Source of the DNA: Opitutaceae bacterium
Lineage (GTDB): Bacteria > Verrucomicrobiota > Verrucomicrobiia > Opitutales > Opitutaceae
Length of the DNA stretch: 64,000 bases
Reading direction: 5' to 3'
Assembly (NCBI GenBank): GCA_016795565.1
Contig: JAEUGW010000050.1
Coordinates: 48,500 to 112,499 of the forward strand
The position numbers were made by a program, and so were the translations under genes. The notes below the pieces were generated by a model. The model saw nothing but the letters and a program-made list of their open reading frames with translations, was not told the DNA's origin and made no database searches. This document shows, piece after piece, positions 44,255 through 53,217 of the stretch. Within the stretch, counting starts at the first letter, position 1. Every line of letters begins with the position of its first letter.

Positions 44255-45284
44255 CCCGATTCCATTTCCTACACCCGAGCAAATCACGGAAGCCGCCGCG
44301 CGGTGGATTCCGCGACTGGACGCGGGCCTGACCGAGGAAGAAGAGCGCGAGTTCGAGACTTGGGTTGAGGCCGACGCGCGCCACGCCGAGGTGCTCGAGC
44401 GGCAGCAGGCCGTGTGGAATCGGTTCGAATCGCTGGCGCACGCGGAAGTCGCCGCCAAGCCCGATGCCGATCGCTTTGCTCCCCGGCCGGTTCCGGCCCG
44501 GCGCCGCGACTCGTCGTGGGCTCTGTGGCTGGCGGCCGCCGCCGCGGTGGCGGTGGGTGCTTTTGTCTGGCAGGCGAAGTGGGGAAGCCCGGCGCCTGTG
44601 GTCGCGCCGATGGCCACGGTCGTCGAACTGCCACCGCCGCTGGTCCTGCGCACGCTGCCCGACGGCTCCGTTGTCGGCTTGAATCGCGGGGCCGAGATCA
44701 ATGTGGAGTATACCGCCACCGAACGGCGCGTGGCGCTGCTGCGCGGCGAAGCGAGCTTCACGGTGGCAAAGAATGCTGAGGTGCCGTTCGTGGTTTCCGC
44801 CGGCGGAGTGCGGGTCCGCGCGGTCGGCACGGCCTTCAACGTGCGGTTTGATCCCATCGCGGTCGAGGTGGTGGTGAGCGAGGGGCAGGTGCAGGTGGCT
44901 ACGCCATCCGAGCCGAACGTGCATGCGCCGGGACTGGCTCTGCCGGTGCTCGGCGCCGGCAAACGGGCCAGTGTCCTCCTGACTGCTGCGGCACCGGTGC
45001 CGGAAGTCGCGACACTTTCGCCGGAGCAGCTCGACGCCCGGCTGGCCTGGCAGCCCCGGCTGCTCGACTTCGACGATGCACCGCTCTCCGAGATCGTCCA
45101 GTCGTTCAACCGGCACAACCCGGTGCGGCTCGTCATTGTGGACCCGTCCATCGCCGCGCTGCGGCTCAACGCGTCCATCCGCTCGGACAACCTCGAGGGC
45201 TTTGTGCGGCTGTTGGAATCCGACTTTGGCATCCGCATGGAGAAACACGGGGACGACGAAATCGCCTTGCGCCGCGTGCGTTGA
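44247..45284 (+). CDS. FecR-family anti-sigma regulator, second set
   Basis: 345 residues. Sigma-binding region AAARWIPRLDAGLTEEEERE, one membrane segment (WALWLAAAAAVAVGAFVW), FecR domain (LPDGSVVGLNRGAEI, RRVALLRGEASFTVAKNA, VRAVGTAFNVRF) and a C-terminal STN-like domain (LLDFDDAPLSEIVQSFNRHN, RSDNLEGFVRLLESDF). Parallel in layout and sequence to the FecR at 35785. It overlaps the sigma gene by 8 bp, so translation is coupled. Confidence 0.93.
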   Translation: MPDPIPFPTPEQITEAAARWIPRLDAGLTEEEEREFETWVEADARHAEVLERQQAVWNRFESLAHAEVAAKPDADRFAPRPVPARRRDSSWALWLAAAAAVAVGAFVWQAKWGSPAPVVAPMATVVELPPPLVLRTLPDGSVVGLNRGAEINVEYTATERRVALLRGEASFTVAKNAEVPFVVSAGGVRVRAVGTAFNVRFDPIAVEVVVSEGQVQVATPSEPNVHAPGLALPVLGAGKRASVLLTAAAPVPEVATLSPEQLDARLAWQPRLLDFDDAPLSEIVQSFNRHNPVRLVIVDPSIAALRLNASIRSDNLEGFVRLLESDFGIRMEKHGDDEIALRRVR

Positions 45285-45411
45285 CTTTCGGAGGGATTAA
45301 CCACGAATGCTCCGCCTACCGGCTTCGCTTGGAGCAGCCCTCCGCCTGATCGGCTCCGGTTTTGGCTCGGAGGCGCGGCTAATCGCCGCGAGGGATCGTT
45401 TCGAGTGCGAT

Positions 45412-45495
45412 GTCATCGCGAGTCCGGCGCAGCCGGGCGTGGCGATCCAGTCGGATGGATTGCTTCGTCAACCCTTCTGGTTTCCTCGCAATGAC
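45412..45495. repeat. Palindromic repeat R2, full copy
   Basis: Arms GTCATCGCGAG and CTCGCAATGAC, with internal GGCGATCCAG and GGATTGCTTCGTC. It fills much of the gap (45285-45561) between FecR and the receptor; the rest of the gap shows no clear feature. Confidence 0.85.
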
Positions 45496-45561
45496 GGAAT
45501 CTGAAATTTGCGCTAAGGGTAGGGCCGGGGTGGCGGTTCATATGCAGAACTGCCCCAACCC

Positions 45562-48500
45562 ATGAGCACACCTCCACTGATTCGCTTTGCTTTCGTCGGC
45601 GCTCATCGCGCCCTGCTGACTCTCGCGTCCATTTGCTGCCTTCTCGCCGTGCCGTCGGCGCACGCGCAGACGGTCGAGCCGAAATACTCCTTCGATGTGC
45701 CCGCGGGCGAGGCGAAGCCGATGCTCCGGCAGTTCGCGGCGCAGGCGAAGCGCGAGATCGTCATCGCGGTCGAGGCGGTGGACGGCGTTCGCACCAAGGC
45801 AGTGAAAGGCGAGATGACCGCCCGTGCGGCGGTGGACCAGATGCTTGCCGACACGGGGCTCGTCGCCACCCAGGACACCAAGACCGGCGCCTTCGCCGTG
45901 CGCAAGGAAACCCCCGTCGAATCAAAAAACGTCCCAAGCCGTCGCGCCCCGGTGACGACGGCAAGAGATGACGATGGAGTCCTCGAACTGGAGGGGTATC
46001 AAGTTTCGGGCAAGCGAGTGTCGGGAGCGATCAATCAAGGCGTTATTCCCCGGGAAGAAAACCAAGCCATTCCATATGACATCATCAGCCGCGCCGATAT
46101 CGAGCGACTGGGGGTATCCAGCATTGAGGATGTATTTCGTTCGCTAACCCAATCGGGCGACTACGGCACGGGCCTGCAGGACGCGAGCCTCGGAACAACC
46201 CGGGCGTTCAACCTTGGCTACACGAAGAGCAATGTGAGCCTGCGCGGCTTCTCGGCGTTGCAAACCGCGATTCTCGTGAATGGCCGGCGTCTGATGCGCA
46301 CGCAGGTTATCGAAGGGCCGGACATCAGCAGAATTCCATTGGGGGCCATCGAACGAATCGAGATCTTGTCGTCGTCCGGATCGGCCCTTTACGGCGGTGG
46401 AGCGATTGGCGGGGTGATCAACATCATCACGCGGAAGAACTACATGGGAAGCGAGCTGACGCTATACACCGGCATCGCCGCGAATGGTGGCGCGGAGGAA
46501 GTCCGGTTCACCTACACCCAGGGCATTTCGGCGGGGTCGGGCAGGACGACTGGCACGGTAACGGTGGATCTGGGGCGCCGGGCCCCCTTGCGCATGCAGC
46601 AACGCGGCTATCTGGATCGCGTATTGGCGCGCTGGACGCCGGGTTCTCCGTCCTTCAACGGCGTGCCGGCTTATGAGCAGATCGTGATTCCCGCTTTTGC
46701 CGACCTGCCGGGCACCGTGGTTGTGAATTCGAGCGTGCTGACGCTGGGCATACCCGGAAGCACAGGCGCGCGATTCGCGGCAATCCCCTCCGGCCAGAAT
46801 GGCACCGGGCTTACCCCGGCCTCATTTTCGGCCACCGCCGGCACGACGAATATCGGAAGCAAGTATGGCCGCGCGCTGCTGCTGCCGGCGCAGGAGTCCA
46901 TCGCGGTCAACGCCCAGATCGAGCACAGCCTGATTCCGAAGCGGTTGGAGATCTACGGGGAACTGGGGGTTTCCTATCAGCAGGCGGATAATACGGCCCC
47001 CGGTGCGCAAGCGGCCGTCTCGCTTTCGGCCACGGATGCGCGCAATCCATTCAGGACGGGCGTGACGCCGGGTTTCGTCGGCGTCCCAATCCGAATCTTC
47101 CTTGACCCCTACGACCTGGGCCAAACCGAGGAGATGCTGGAACGGCTTGGCGTGCGATCGGTGCTGGGCATCAAGGGAAGCCTGCCCGGCACCTGGAGTT
47201 ATTCGCTCGACGTGAGCGGTGACTATACATGGCGGAAACAAGAATTTGGACGCCCCACACGTTATTTCTCCAATCTGATGGCCAGCAGCAATGCCGGCGC
47301 GCGGGCGTCCTACAATCTGTTTGCCGACGGGAATATGTTTCCAACCTCGGCCCAGAATCGTGCGGACTACTACGAGGGCGGCATTCGCAGCCCGGTGCAG
47401 AACGCGCGGGTGTTGGCAACAAACGTCCAGTTCGCCGGTGACATCTGCGATCTTCCCGCTGGAACGGCGCGCCTGTCGCTGGGCGGCGAGATCATCTGGA
47501 GCGAAATGAAGGAGCGCACCCGGGCAATCGTTCCGCCGATGGTCGCGACCGTGTTGAATCTCCGCCCCGACAGTGTCAGCAACTTCCTCGATTTCTCCCG
47601 CCGGACGATGGCGGTTTATACCGAGGGAATCGTGCCCGTCGTGGGAAAGAAGTGGCATCCGCTGGGACTCCATTCCCTGGACCTCAATCTCGGCGCCCGT
47701 TACGAGCGAGTCAGCGATGCGGGCGACGCGCTGACTACGGTAATCGGGGCAAAGGTCGGTGTGACCGAGGCGGTCGCCTTTCGCTTCAGCCGTTCGGAGG
47801 GGTTTGCCCCGGCGAACGAAAGCGACCTCAATACGCCGGGCACATTTCCCGGCAATTCCGCGACCGTGATTGATCCGCTGCGGGGCAATACCGTGCAGAC
47901 CTACAACTTTACGGTCTTAGGCGAGGGTAACCCCGATTTGCGGCCGGAGAAGACAGTCGCTTACAACGCCGGGATGATGTTCACGCCGCCGAGTTGGAAG
48001 AATACGACATTCTCGGTTGATTACTTCTATATCACCAAGAGCGACTCGGTTTATACGCCGAGGGCGCAGGATGTGATTGCTTTGCCGGGGGCCTATCCCG
48101 GTCGCGTAACGCGTGATGCGCCGAGTGCGCAAGATGTCGCGCAAGGTTGGGCCGGGCCGGTCAACCACCTCGATCTGAGGCAGGTCAATATTGGCCAAGG
48201 CTGGACTGATGGGTTCGACATTTCCGGTCAATGGCAGCAACCGATGGAGGGGATCGGCAAGGTATCGGTCAGCGCCACCGGGACCTTCACCAATTCGTGG
48301 CGCGAGAAAATCGCGCCGGGCATTGCCACGATCAATTATGCCGGCGCCGCCTACAACACCGTCCCCATCAAGTGGCGCGGCCGCCTTGCACTTGGGTTGG
48401 AACGCGAGAGGTTTTCCGCCCGGGTAACGGCGAAGTATACCGACGACTACAGCACAAGCTCAACCACGCCGACGGCAGCCTACCCGTTCGCGGTGCCGTT

Positions 48501-48741
48501 TGATGGAAGCCGCATTCCCTCCACCGTTACATTTGACCTCCAAGTCGGATACCGTGTCCCGCTTATGCAAGCTGGCGCGGCCCGGTGGCAGCGCCTGTTG
48601 AGTGGCATGCAATGGACCTTGGGCTGCCTCAATGTTCTCGACAAAAATCCACCCTACGTGACGGACCTGACCTCTTTTTACAGCCGGTATGAGGATCCCC
48701 GTCAGCGTTTCATCTATCTCAACGTGAAGAAAACCTTCTGA
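45562..48741 (+). CDS. TonB-dependent receptor with STN domain, second set
   Basis: 1,059 residues. Signal peptide LLTLASICCLLAVPSAHAQ, STN domain at about 35-110 (FDVPAGEAKPMLRQFAAQAK, VDQMLADTGLVATQD), a TonB-box region (LEGYQVSGKRV), plug (TAILVNGRRLMRTQ, IEILSSSGSALYGGGAIGGV) and a barrel ending YLNVKKTF. The end of the STN module is almost identical in DNA to that of the receptor at 36921, while the plug and barrel are unlike it and look lower in GC with looser codon use. This suggests that a conserved STN module was joined to a different barrel. It follows its sigma/FecR pair and precedes a TlpA-like gene by 35 bp. Ligand unknown. Confidence 0.93.
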   Translation: MSTPPLIRFAFVGAHRALLTLASICCLLAVPSAHAQTVEPKYSFDVPAGEAKPMLRQFAAQAKREIVIAVEAVDGVRTKAVKGEMTARAAVDQMLADTGLVATQDTKTGAFAVRKETPVESKNVPSRRAPVTTARDDDGVLELEGYQVSGKRVSGAINQGVIPREENQAIPYDIISRADIERLGVSSIEDVFRSLTQSGDYGTGLQDASLGTTRAFNLGYTKSNVSLRGFSALQTAILVNGRRLMRTQVIEGPDISRIPLGAIERIEILSSSGSALYGGGAIGGVINIITRKNYMGSELTLYTGIAANGGAEEVRFTYTQGISAGSGRTTGTVTVDLGRRAPLRMQQRGYLDRVLARWTPGSPSFNGVPAYEQIVIPAFADLPGTVVVNSSVLTLGIPGSTGARFAAIPSGQNGTGLTPASFSATAGTTNIGSKYGRALLLPAQESIAVNAQIEHSLIPKRLEIYGELGVSYQQADNTAPGAQAAVSLSATDARNPFRTGVTPGFVGVPIRIFLDPYDLGQTEEMLERLGVRSVLGIKGSLPGTWSYSLDVSGDYTWRKQEFGRPTRYFSNLMASSNAGARASYNLFADGNMFPTSAQNRADYYEGGIRSPVQNARVLATNVQFAGDICDLPAGTARLSLGGEIIWSEMKERTRAIVPPMVATVLNLRPDSVSNFLDFSRRTMAVYTEGIVPVVGKKWHPLGLHSLDLNLGARYERVSDAGDALTTVIGAKVGVTEAVAFRFSRSEGFAPANESDLNTPGTFPGNSATVIDPLRGNTVQTYNFTVLGEGNPDLRPEKTVAYNAGMMFTPPSWKNTTFSVDYFYITKSDSVYTPRAQDVIALPGAYPGRVTRDAPSAQDVAQGWAGPVNHLDLRQVNIGQGWTDGFDISGQWQQPMEGIGKVSVSATGTFTNSWREKIAPGIATINYAGAAYNTVPIKWRGRLALGLERERFSARVTAKYTDDYSTSSTTPTAAYPFAVPFDGSRIPSTVTFDLQVGYRVPLMQAGAARWQRLLSGMQWTLGCLNVLDKNPPYVTDLTSFYSRYEDPRQRFIYLNVKKTF

Positions 48742-48776
48742 AGCAAGTCCGACGCCGGGCTCCCGCCCAACCATCC

Positions 48777-49907
48777 ATGAATCCTCCCGTGAAATGTTCT
48801 GCTTCCATTCCCGTGGCCCGTTATGCGGTTTCGGCCGGACGGGCGGTTGTTTTGGGGTTGGCCATGCTCACCGCCCAAGTGTCGGCTGCAGACTCGGCTG
48901 CGGCAAAGCCGCCGGACAGTCAAACACCGGCCGAGGCCGCACGGGTTTCGATAAGCGCCCTGTTGAATCTAAGCGAAGTCAACGCCGGCAAGGCTTCGCC
49001 TGAAACTTTGTTGCGCATCACGACGCAGGTTCTCGACTTTCTGCAAAAGTATCCCGATCACCCGAGGGCGAATGGCTTGGGGCTCTATCTGTCATATTAC
49101 GTGGAACTGCAGTTAAGAGGCGGGGCAACCGCGGCGGATCGAGCCGCTTGGCGCCAGCACTTGGCGGCGGCATTCAACGAGGCCCTGGCGGCTCCGGCAC
49201 TGAGCCCGGCCGCCTGGGCGGCAGTGAGCTTTGCGAAGATCAATGCGGATTTGGGTTTTTGGGAGCACGAAAAGATCGGCGACCTCTCCACGATCCGGGC
49301 CGAGATCGAGGTGTTTTGGCAGAAGGCACCCACGGCGAGAATGATGGCGTCGTTGGAGCGCCGTTACTTGGCGGCGTTGCAAAGCGTGGATTCCGCGAAG
49401 GCGGTGGCTCATCTGCGAAATTTGCTCACGACGGGCAATGCGGATGTCATGACCATGGCGCAAGGACTCCTGGCGCTGAACGAAGCAAAGGAGAAGCCCA
49501 TGGAGCTGAAATTCACCGCCGTGGATGGTCGCATCGTGGATTTGGCGACCTTGCGGGGCAAAGTCGTCTTGGTGGATTTTTGGGCGACTTGGTGCGGTCC
49601 CTGTATCGCCGAACTGCCCAACCTGAAGGATGTTTACGCGCGTTATCACGATCGGGGTTTCGAGGTTGTGGGTGTCGCGCTCGATAAAGAAGGAGATCGC
49701 CAGAAACTATTGGATTTTGTGCACAAAGAACAGATGGCCTGGCCTCAGTATTACGATGGGAAATGGTGGAAGACCGCGATCGCGGTTCAGTTTGGCGTCT
49801 CTTCGATTCCCGCGATGTTCCTACTCGACCAGTCGGGCAGGATCGTCACGACCAACGCCCGCGGCGAGAAGCTCGAGGCGGAGGTGAAGCGCCTGCTGAA
49901 ACTTTGA
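48777..49907 (+). CDS. Exported TlpA/ResA-like thiol-disulfide protein
   Basis: 376 residues. Signal region VVLGLAMLTAQVSAADSA, an alpha-helical domain at about 50-235, then a thioredoxin-fold domain (LKFTAVDGRIVDLATLRGKV, VDFWATWCGPCIAEL with the WCGPC active site near residue 273, GVSSIPAMFLLDQSGRI with the cis-Pro). TlpA-type proteins reduce disulfides in the periplasm. It is probably co-transcribed with the TonB receptor 35 bp upstream, so it may reduce or release the imported ligand, for instance a metal complex or a thiol compound. Base composition resembles the receptor barrel rather than the rest of the window. Confidence 0.9.
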   Translation: MNPPVKCSASIPVARYAVSAGRAVVLGLAMLTAQVSAADSAAAKPPDSQTPAEAARVSISALLNLSEVNAGKASPETLLRITTQVLDFLQKYPDHPRANGLGLYLSYYVELQLRGGATAADRAAWRQHLAAAFNEALAAPALSPAAWAAVSFAKINADLGFWEHEKIGDLSTIRAEIEVFWQKAPTARMMASLERRYLAALQSVDSAKAVAHLRNLLTTGNADVMTMAQGLLALNEAKEKPMELKFTAVDGRIVDLATLRGKVVLVDFWATWCGPCIAELPNLKDVYARYHDRGFEVVGVALDKEGDRQKLLDFVHKEQMAWPQYYDGKWWKTAIAVQFGVSSIPAMFLLDQSGRIVTTNARGEKLEAEVKRLLKL

Positions 49908-49953
49908 AGTGGCAGGGCGAGTCATCCCTGACGAGCCGCGGCTTATCCGGAGG

Positions 49954-50250
49954 ATGCGCCCCACCCGCCAAACCATCATGGTCGCTGAGAGAAACCCCCG
50001 CCTTGTGCCGGCCAGCCTGCTCGACGGTGCCAGCTGCCCGGTGCCGGGCCGCCGCGAGTCGCTTTTGGCGCAGCTTTCCCCCGCCGAGCGCCTCGTCGCC
50101 ATCCACGCGGCACAGGGCCTGTCGAACAAGGAAATCGCCGCCGCGCTCGGCCGCGCCGAGGCGACGATCAAGCATCAGCTCTCCGCCGCCCTGCGCCAAC
50201 TCGGCGTGCAAAGCCGCTGCCAACTGATCGTGCTGCTCCTGCGCGGGTGA
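49954..50250 (+). CDS. Small LuxR-type HTH protein
   Basis: 98 residues from the ATG at 49954; a GTG at 49909 immediately after the TlpA stop, or the ATG at 49978, are alternatives. Only a GerE/LuxR helix-turn-helix is visible (LSPAERLVAIHAAQGLSNKE, IAAALGRAEATIKHQLSAAL, LGVQSRCQLIVLLL). No receiver or ligand domain is present, so it is either a stand-alone DNA-binding protein or the remnant of a larger regulator. The LuxR-type protein at 58206 shares the C-terminal pattern. Confidence 0.75.
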   Translation: MRPTRQTIMVAERNPRLVPASLLDGASCPVPGRRESLLAQLSPAERLVAIHAAQGLSNKEIAAALGRAEATIKHQLSAALRQLGVQSRCQLIVLLLRG

Positions 50251-50264
50251 CGGGGGCTAACCTG

Positions 50265-50330
50265 AGAGGATCTTCTCCCGCAGGTGGGTGCATCAGCCTT
50301 CGCCGAGGCTTCGGCGGACAAGGCGTCGTT
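50265..50330. repeat. Repeat R9 bracketed by a partial copy of the recD2 3' end
   Basis: GAGGATCTTCTCCCGCAGGT at 50265 mirrors GAGAATTTTCTCGCGCAGGT, which encodes the last residues of RecD2 at 50340. Between them is GCCTTCGCCGAGGCTTCGGC, a small GC-rich palindrome. So a repeat lies between two copies of the gene end. Confidence 0.65.
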
Positions 50331-52694
50331 TCATCGGTTGAGAATTTTCTCGCGCAGGTGTGTGCAACGTAACTTGGACTCCGCGTTGCGGACGGCCATG
50401 CCCCAAGCGGCGGGCTCGCCGACAACGAAGACCTTTTTCCGGCCGCGGGTGATGGCGGTGTAGATGAGGTTGCGCTGCAGCATGACGAAGTGGGCCTTGA
50501 GCAGCGGCACGATGACGACGGGGTATTCGCTGCCCTGCGACTTGTGGATGCTGATGGCGTAGGCGAGGGCGAGGTCGCCGAATTCGCCGCGTTCGAAGGT
50601 GTGGCGCGCGCCGTCGAAGTCGGCTGTGACCGTGCCTTTCACGCCGTCGGTCGCGATGACCTGGCCGATGTCGCCGTTGAAGAGGTCTTTGTCGTAGTTG
50701 TTGCGCAGCTGGATGAGTTTGTCGCCCGGACGGAACTCGCCGTTGAGGGTCTTGATGCCTTGGCGGCTGCCGTTGAGCTGCGCCTGCAGGTGGGCGTTGA
50801 GGTTGCCGACGCCGGCGACGCCCTTGTGCATCGGCGCGAGCACCTGCACGTCGTTGACGGGGTGAAACCACTTGAAGTGCTGCGGGATGAACTTCGTGCA
50901 AAGCTCGGTGATCTTTGCGAGGCAGTCTTCGGGTGACGACGCGGCGATGAAGTTGAGGTCGCTCCACGCCTGGGCCTTGGCGACCTCGCTGCAGGCGGGT
51001 GGCGGCGAGCTGTCGCCGCTGTTGATGGTGTGGGCGACGGTGGCGATGGCGCTTTCCTTGCCCTGGCGGTAAACGAACTGGAGGCGCGTGACGGGGAGAG
51101 GCGCGCCGGGTGCGACGAGCTGAGAGCCAGAACCGACCGGAGCTGGATGTTGGGCGTTGGACGTTGGGCGTTGGACGTTCGCGGTGTTCGACACCGCGAT
51201 GAGGTCCTTGAGCACGTTGCCCGCGCCGACGCTGGGCAGCTGGTCGATGTCGCCGACGAGCAGCAGGTGGGCGCGCACCGGCACGGCCTGCAACAACGCG
51301 GCGGCGAGGCGGGAATCGAGCATCGAGGCCTCGTCCACGATGAGGAAGTCCGTCGCCAGCGGGGCGGACTCGTTGACGGTGAAGCCCAGCTTCGCGCCCT
51401 CGAACTTGAGCAGGCGGTGGATGGTTTGCGCGTAGCCGCCGGTGGTCTCGGCGAGGCGCTGGGCGGCGCGGCCGGTGGGCGCGGCGAGGTGCACGCGCGC
51501 CTTCTTGGCCTTCAGGATGTCGACGAGCGCGCGAAGGATCGTGGTTTTGCCCGTGCCCGGGCCGCCGGTGAGGACGGTGAACTTGTGGGCGAGTGCGTTG
51601 GCCAATGCGGCGGACTGCAGTGGGTGGAACTCGAAACCGGCCTTGTCCTGCGCCCACTGGATGGCGGCATCCACCTTGATGGCCGGCAGGCCGGAGGGCA
51701 CGGCGGTGAGGCGGTGGACGACGTCGGCGATCTTCTGCTCGGCGCGGGAATTGGCGGGGAGCTGGATGAAGGATAAGGGATCGCGCGTTTCTTGTAGGGG
51801 CGTTCCTTGTGGACGCCCGCGGGCGCCGTCAAGCGGCGCCCCTACAGAAGGCTGTTGCACAATGGACTTTTCCTTCAGCAGCGCATCAATGCGGGCCTCG
51901 AGCAATTCCGCGGAAGTTTCCAGCATCGCGGCGGAATAATCCACGAGCTCGCCGCGCGGGTAGGCGGTGTGGCCTTCCTCCTGCAGCGTCTCGAGCGCGA
52001 AGATCAGCCCGGCGTCGAGGCGCGGCGGGGCGTCGTTGGCGTAGCCGAGGTTGATGGCGATGCGGTCGGCGGTCTTGAAGCCGATGCCGTCGATCTCGCG
52101 GGCGACGCGGTAGGGTTCCTGCGTGATGACGCGCTGCGTCTCGCCGCCGTATTGGGTGACGAGCTTCACGCATTGCGAGGTGGTGACGCCGTAGGTCTGG
52201 AGGAAGATGTGCACCTCGCGCAGGGTTTTCTGCTCCTCCCAGGCCTGCTTGATGGCGGTGGCGCGGACCTTGCCGATGCCCTCGACCTTGCGGAGCTTGC
52301 CGGATTCCTCGCTGAGCACGCGGAAGGTGTCGGTGCCGAACTTGTCCACGATCTTGTTGGCGTAAACCTTGCCGATGCCCGGCACGAGGCCGCTGCCGAG
52401 GTATTTGCGGATGCCGTAAACGGAGGAGGGGAGCTCGGACTTGTGCGTGGCGATCTTGAACTGCGCGCCGTGCTGCGCGTGGCGCGTCCACTCGCCGGTG
52501 AGCAGGAGCGTCTCGCCGCATTGCACGCCCGGCAGCGCACCGACGATCGTCACGCGGTCCTCGGCGGTCTTGGCGGCCTCGGGGCGCAGCTCGGCGATGG
52601 TGTAGTGGTTCTCCTCGTTGAAAAAGATGATGCGCTCGAGGACGCCGGTCAGGGAGGTGGGAGCGGGAGAGGCCACGGAAACCGAGGGTTGCAC
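50331..52694 (-). CDS. recD2: RecD2-type ATP-dependent DNA helicase
   Basis: About 787 residues from the GTG at 52694 (GTG at 52676 is the alternative; the frame is open much further but overlaps the divergent MaoC gene). RecD2 N-terminal OB-like region (IIFFNEENHYTIAELRPEA), tandem helix-hairpin-helix (GSGLVPGIGKVYANKIV, LRKVEGIGKVRATAIKQ), Walker A GGPGTGKTT, Walker B FLIVDEASMLD, and the SF1 C-terminal motif SIHKSQGSEYPVVIV with LIYTAITRGRKKVFVVG. RecD2 is a 5'-3' helicase acting without RecBC. Two repeat-encoded peptides are inserted: an R3 palindrome (SVGAPLDGARGRPQGTPLQE) before the helicase core, and an R4-type repeat (ANVQRPTSNAQHPA) after motif II-III. Both keep the frame, so the gene appears functional. 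Confidence 0.94.
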   Translation of the reverse strand: MQPSVSVASPAPTSLTGVLERIIFFNEENHYTIAELRPEAAKTAEDRVTIVGALPGVQCGETLLLTGEWTRHAQHGAQFKIATHKSELPSSVYGIRKYLGSGLVPGIGKVYANKIVDKFGTDTFRVLSEESGKLRKVEGIGKVRATAIKQAWEEQKTLREVHIFLQTYGVTTSQCVKLVTQYGGETQRVITQEPYRVAREIDGIGFKTADRIAINLGYANDAPPRLDAGLIFALETLQEEGHTAYPRGELVDYSAAMLETSAELLEARIDALLKEKSIVQQPSVGAPLDGARGRPQGTPLQETRDPLSFIQLPANSRAEQKIADVVHRLTAVPSGLPAIKVDAAIQWAQDKAGFEFHPLQSAALANALAHKFTVLTGGPGTGKTTILRALVDILKAKKARVHLAAPTGRAAQRLAETTGGYAQTIHRLLKFEGAKLGFTVNESAPLATDFLIVDEASMLDSRLAAALLQAVPVRAHLLLVGDIDQLPSVGAGNVLKDLIAVSNTANVQRPTSNAQHPAPVGSGSQLVAPGAPLPVTRLQFVYRQGKESAIATVAHTINSGDSSPPPACSEVAKAQAWSDLNFIAASSPEDCLAKITELCTKFIPQHFKWFHPVNDVQVLAPMHKGVAGVGNLNAHLQAQLNGSRQGIKTLNGEFRPGDKLIQLRNNYDKDLFNGDIGQVIATDGVKGTVTADFDGARHTFERGEFGDLALAYAISIHKSQGSEYPVVIVPLLKAHFVMLQRNLIYTAITRGRKKVFVVGEPAAWGMAVRNAESKLRCTHLREKILNR
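51139..51185. repeat. R4-type repeat inside recD2
   Basis: GATGTTGGGCGTTGGACG followed by TTGGGCGTTGGACGTTCG. Read on the minus strand it gives ANVQRPTSNAQHPA. Confidence 0.85.
51794..51845. repeat. R3 palindrome inside recD2
   Basis: Arms GTAGGGGCG and CGCCCCTAC with GACGCCCGCGGGCG in the middle. It is the most symmetric R3 copy in the window and is translated in frame on the minus strand. Confidence 0.9.
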
Positions 52695-52730
52695 GGTCCG
52701 GGGTGGCGAAGCAACCTCCGGCCGCGACCC

Positions 52731-53174
52731 ATGCGCTATTTCGAGGACCTGAAGGCAGGCGACACATTCAACTCCGCCGACTACGAGATGACCGCGGCGG
52801 AGATCACCGAGTTTGGGCGGAGGTTCGACCCCCAGCCCTTCCACACCGACCCCGCGGCGGCGGCCGGCACGCTCTTCGGCCGGCTGGTGGCCAGCGGCTG
52901 GCACACGGCGGCCGTGAGCATGCGGCTGATGGTGCTGGGCGAGATGGAACTCGACGGCGGCGTGATTGGGCAGGGCATGGAATCGCTCCGCTGGCCGCGA
53001 CCCGTGCTGCCCGGCGACCGGCTGCGCGTGGTGACGGAGATACTCGAACTGCGACCGGCGCCGGCGCGGCCCGACCGCGGGGTGGTGAAGCTGCGCTGCC
53101 GCACCTACAACCAGGACGGCAAGGTGGTGCAGGAAATGACCGCCACGCTGCTCGCGGCCCGGCGGCCGGCCTGA
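52731..53174 (+). CDS. MaoC-like dehydratase
   Basis: A 147-residue hot-dog-fold protein. It begins MRYFEDLKAGDTFNSADYEM, then ITEFGRRFDPQPFHTDPAAA, which carries the Asp/His hydratase dyad (D-P-Q-x-x-H), GRLVASGWHTAAVSMRL, and RPVLPGDRLRVVTEILE. This is the short (R)-specific enoyl-CoA hydratase-like type. Divergent from recD2. The acyl substrate is unknown. Confidence 0.93.
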   Translation: MRYFEDLKAGDTFNSADYEMTAAEITEFGRRFDPQPFHTDPAAAAGTLFGRLVASGWHTAAVSMRLMVLGEMELDGGVIGQGMESLRWPRPVLPGDRLRVVTEILELRPAPARPDRGVVKLRCRTYNQDGKVVQEMTATLLAARRPA

Positions 53175-53217
53175 TTGCGGCGTTGCCTCGGCGGCTCGTG
53201 CCGGGCTGACTGCGGGC

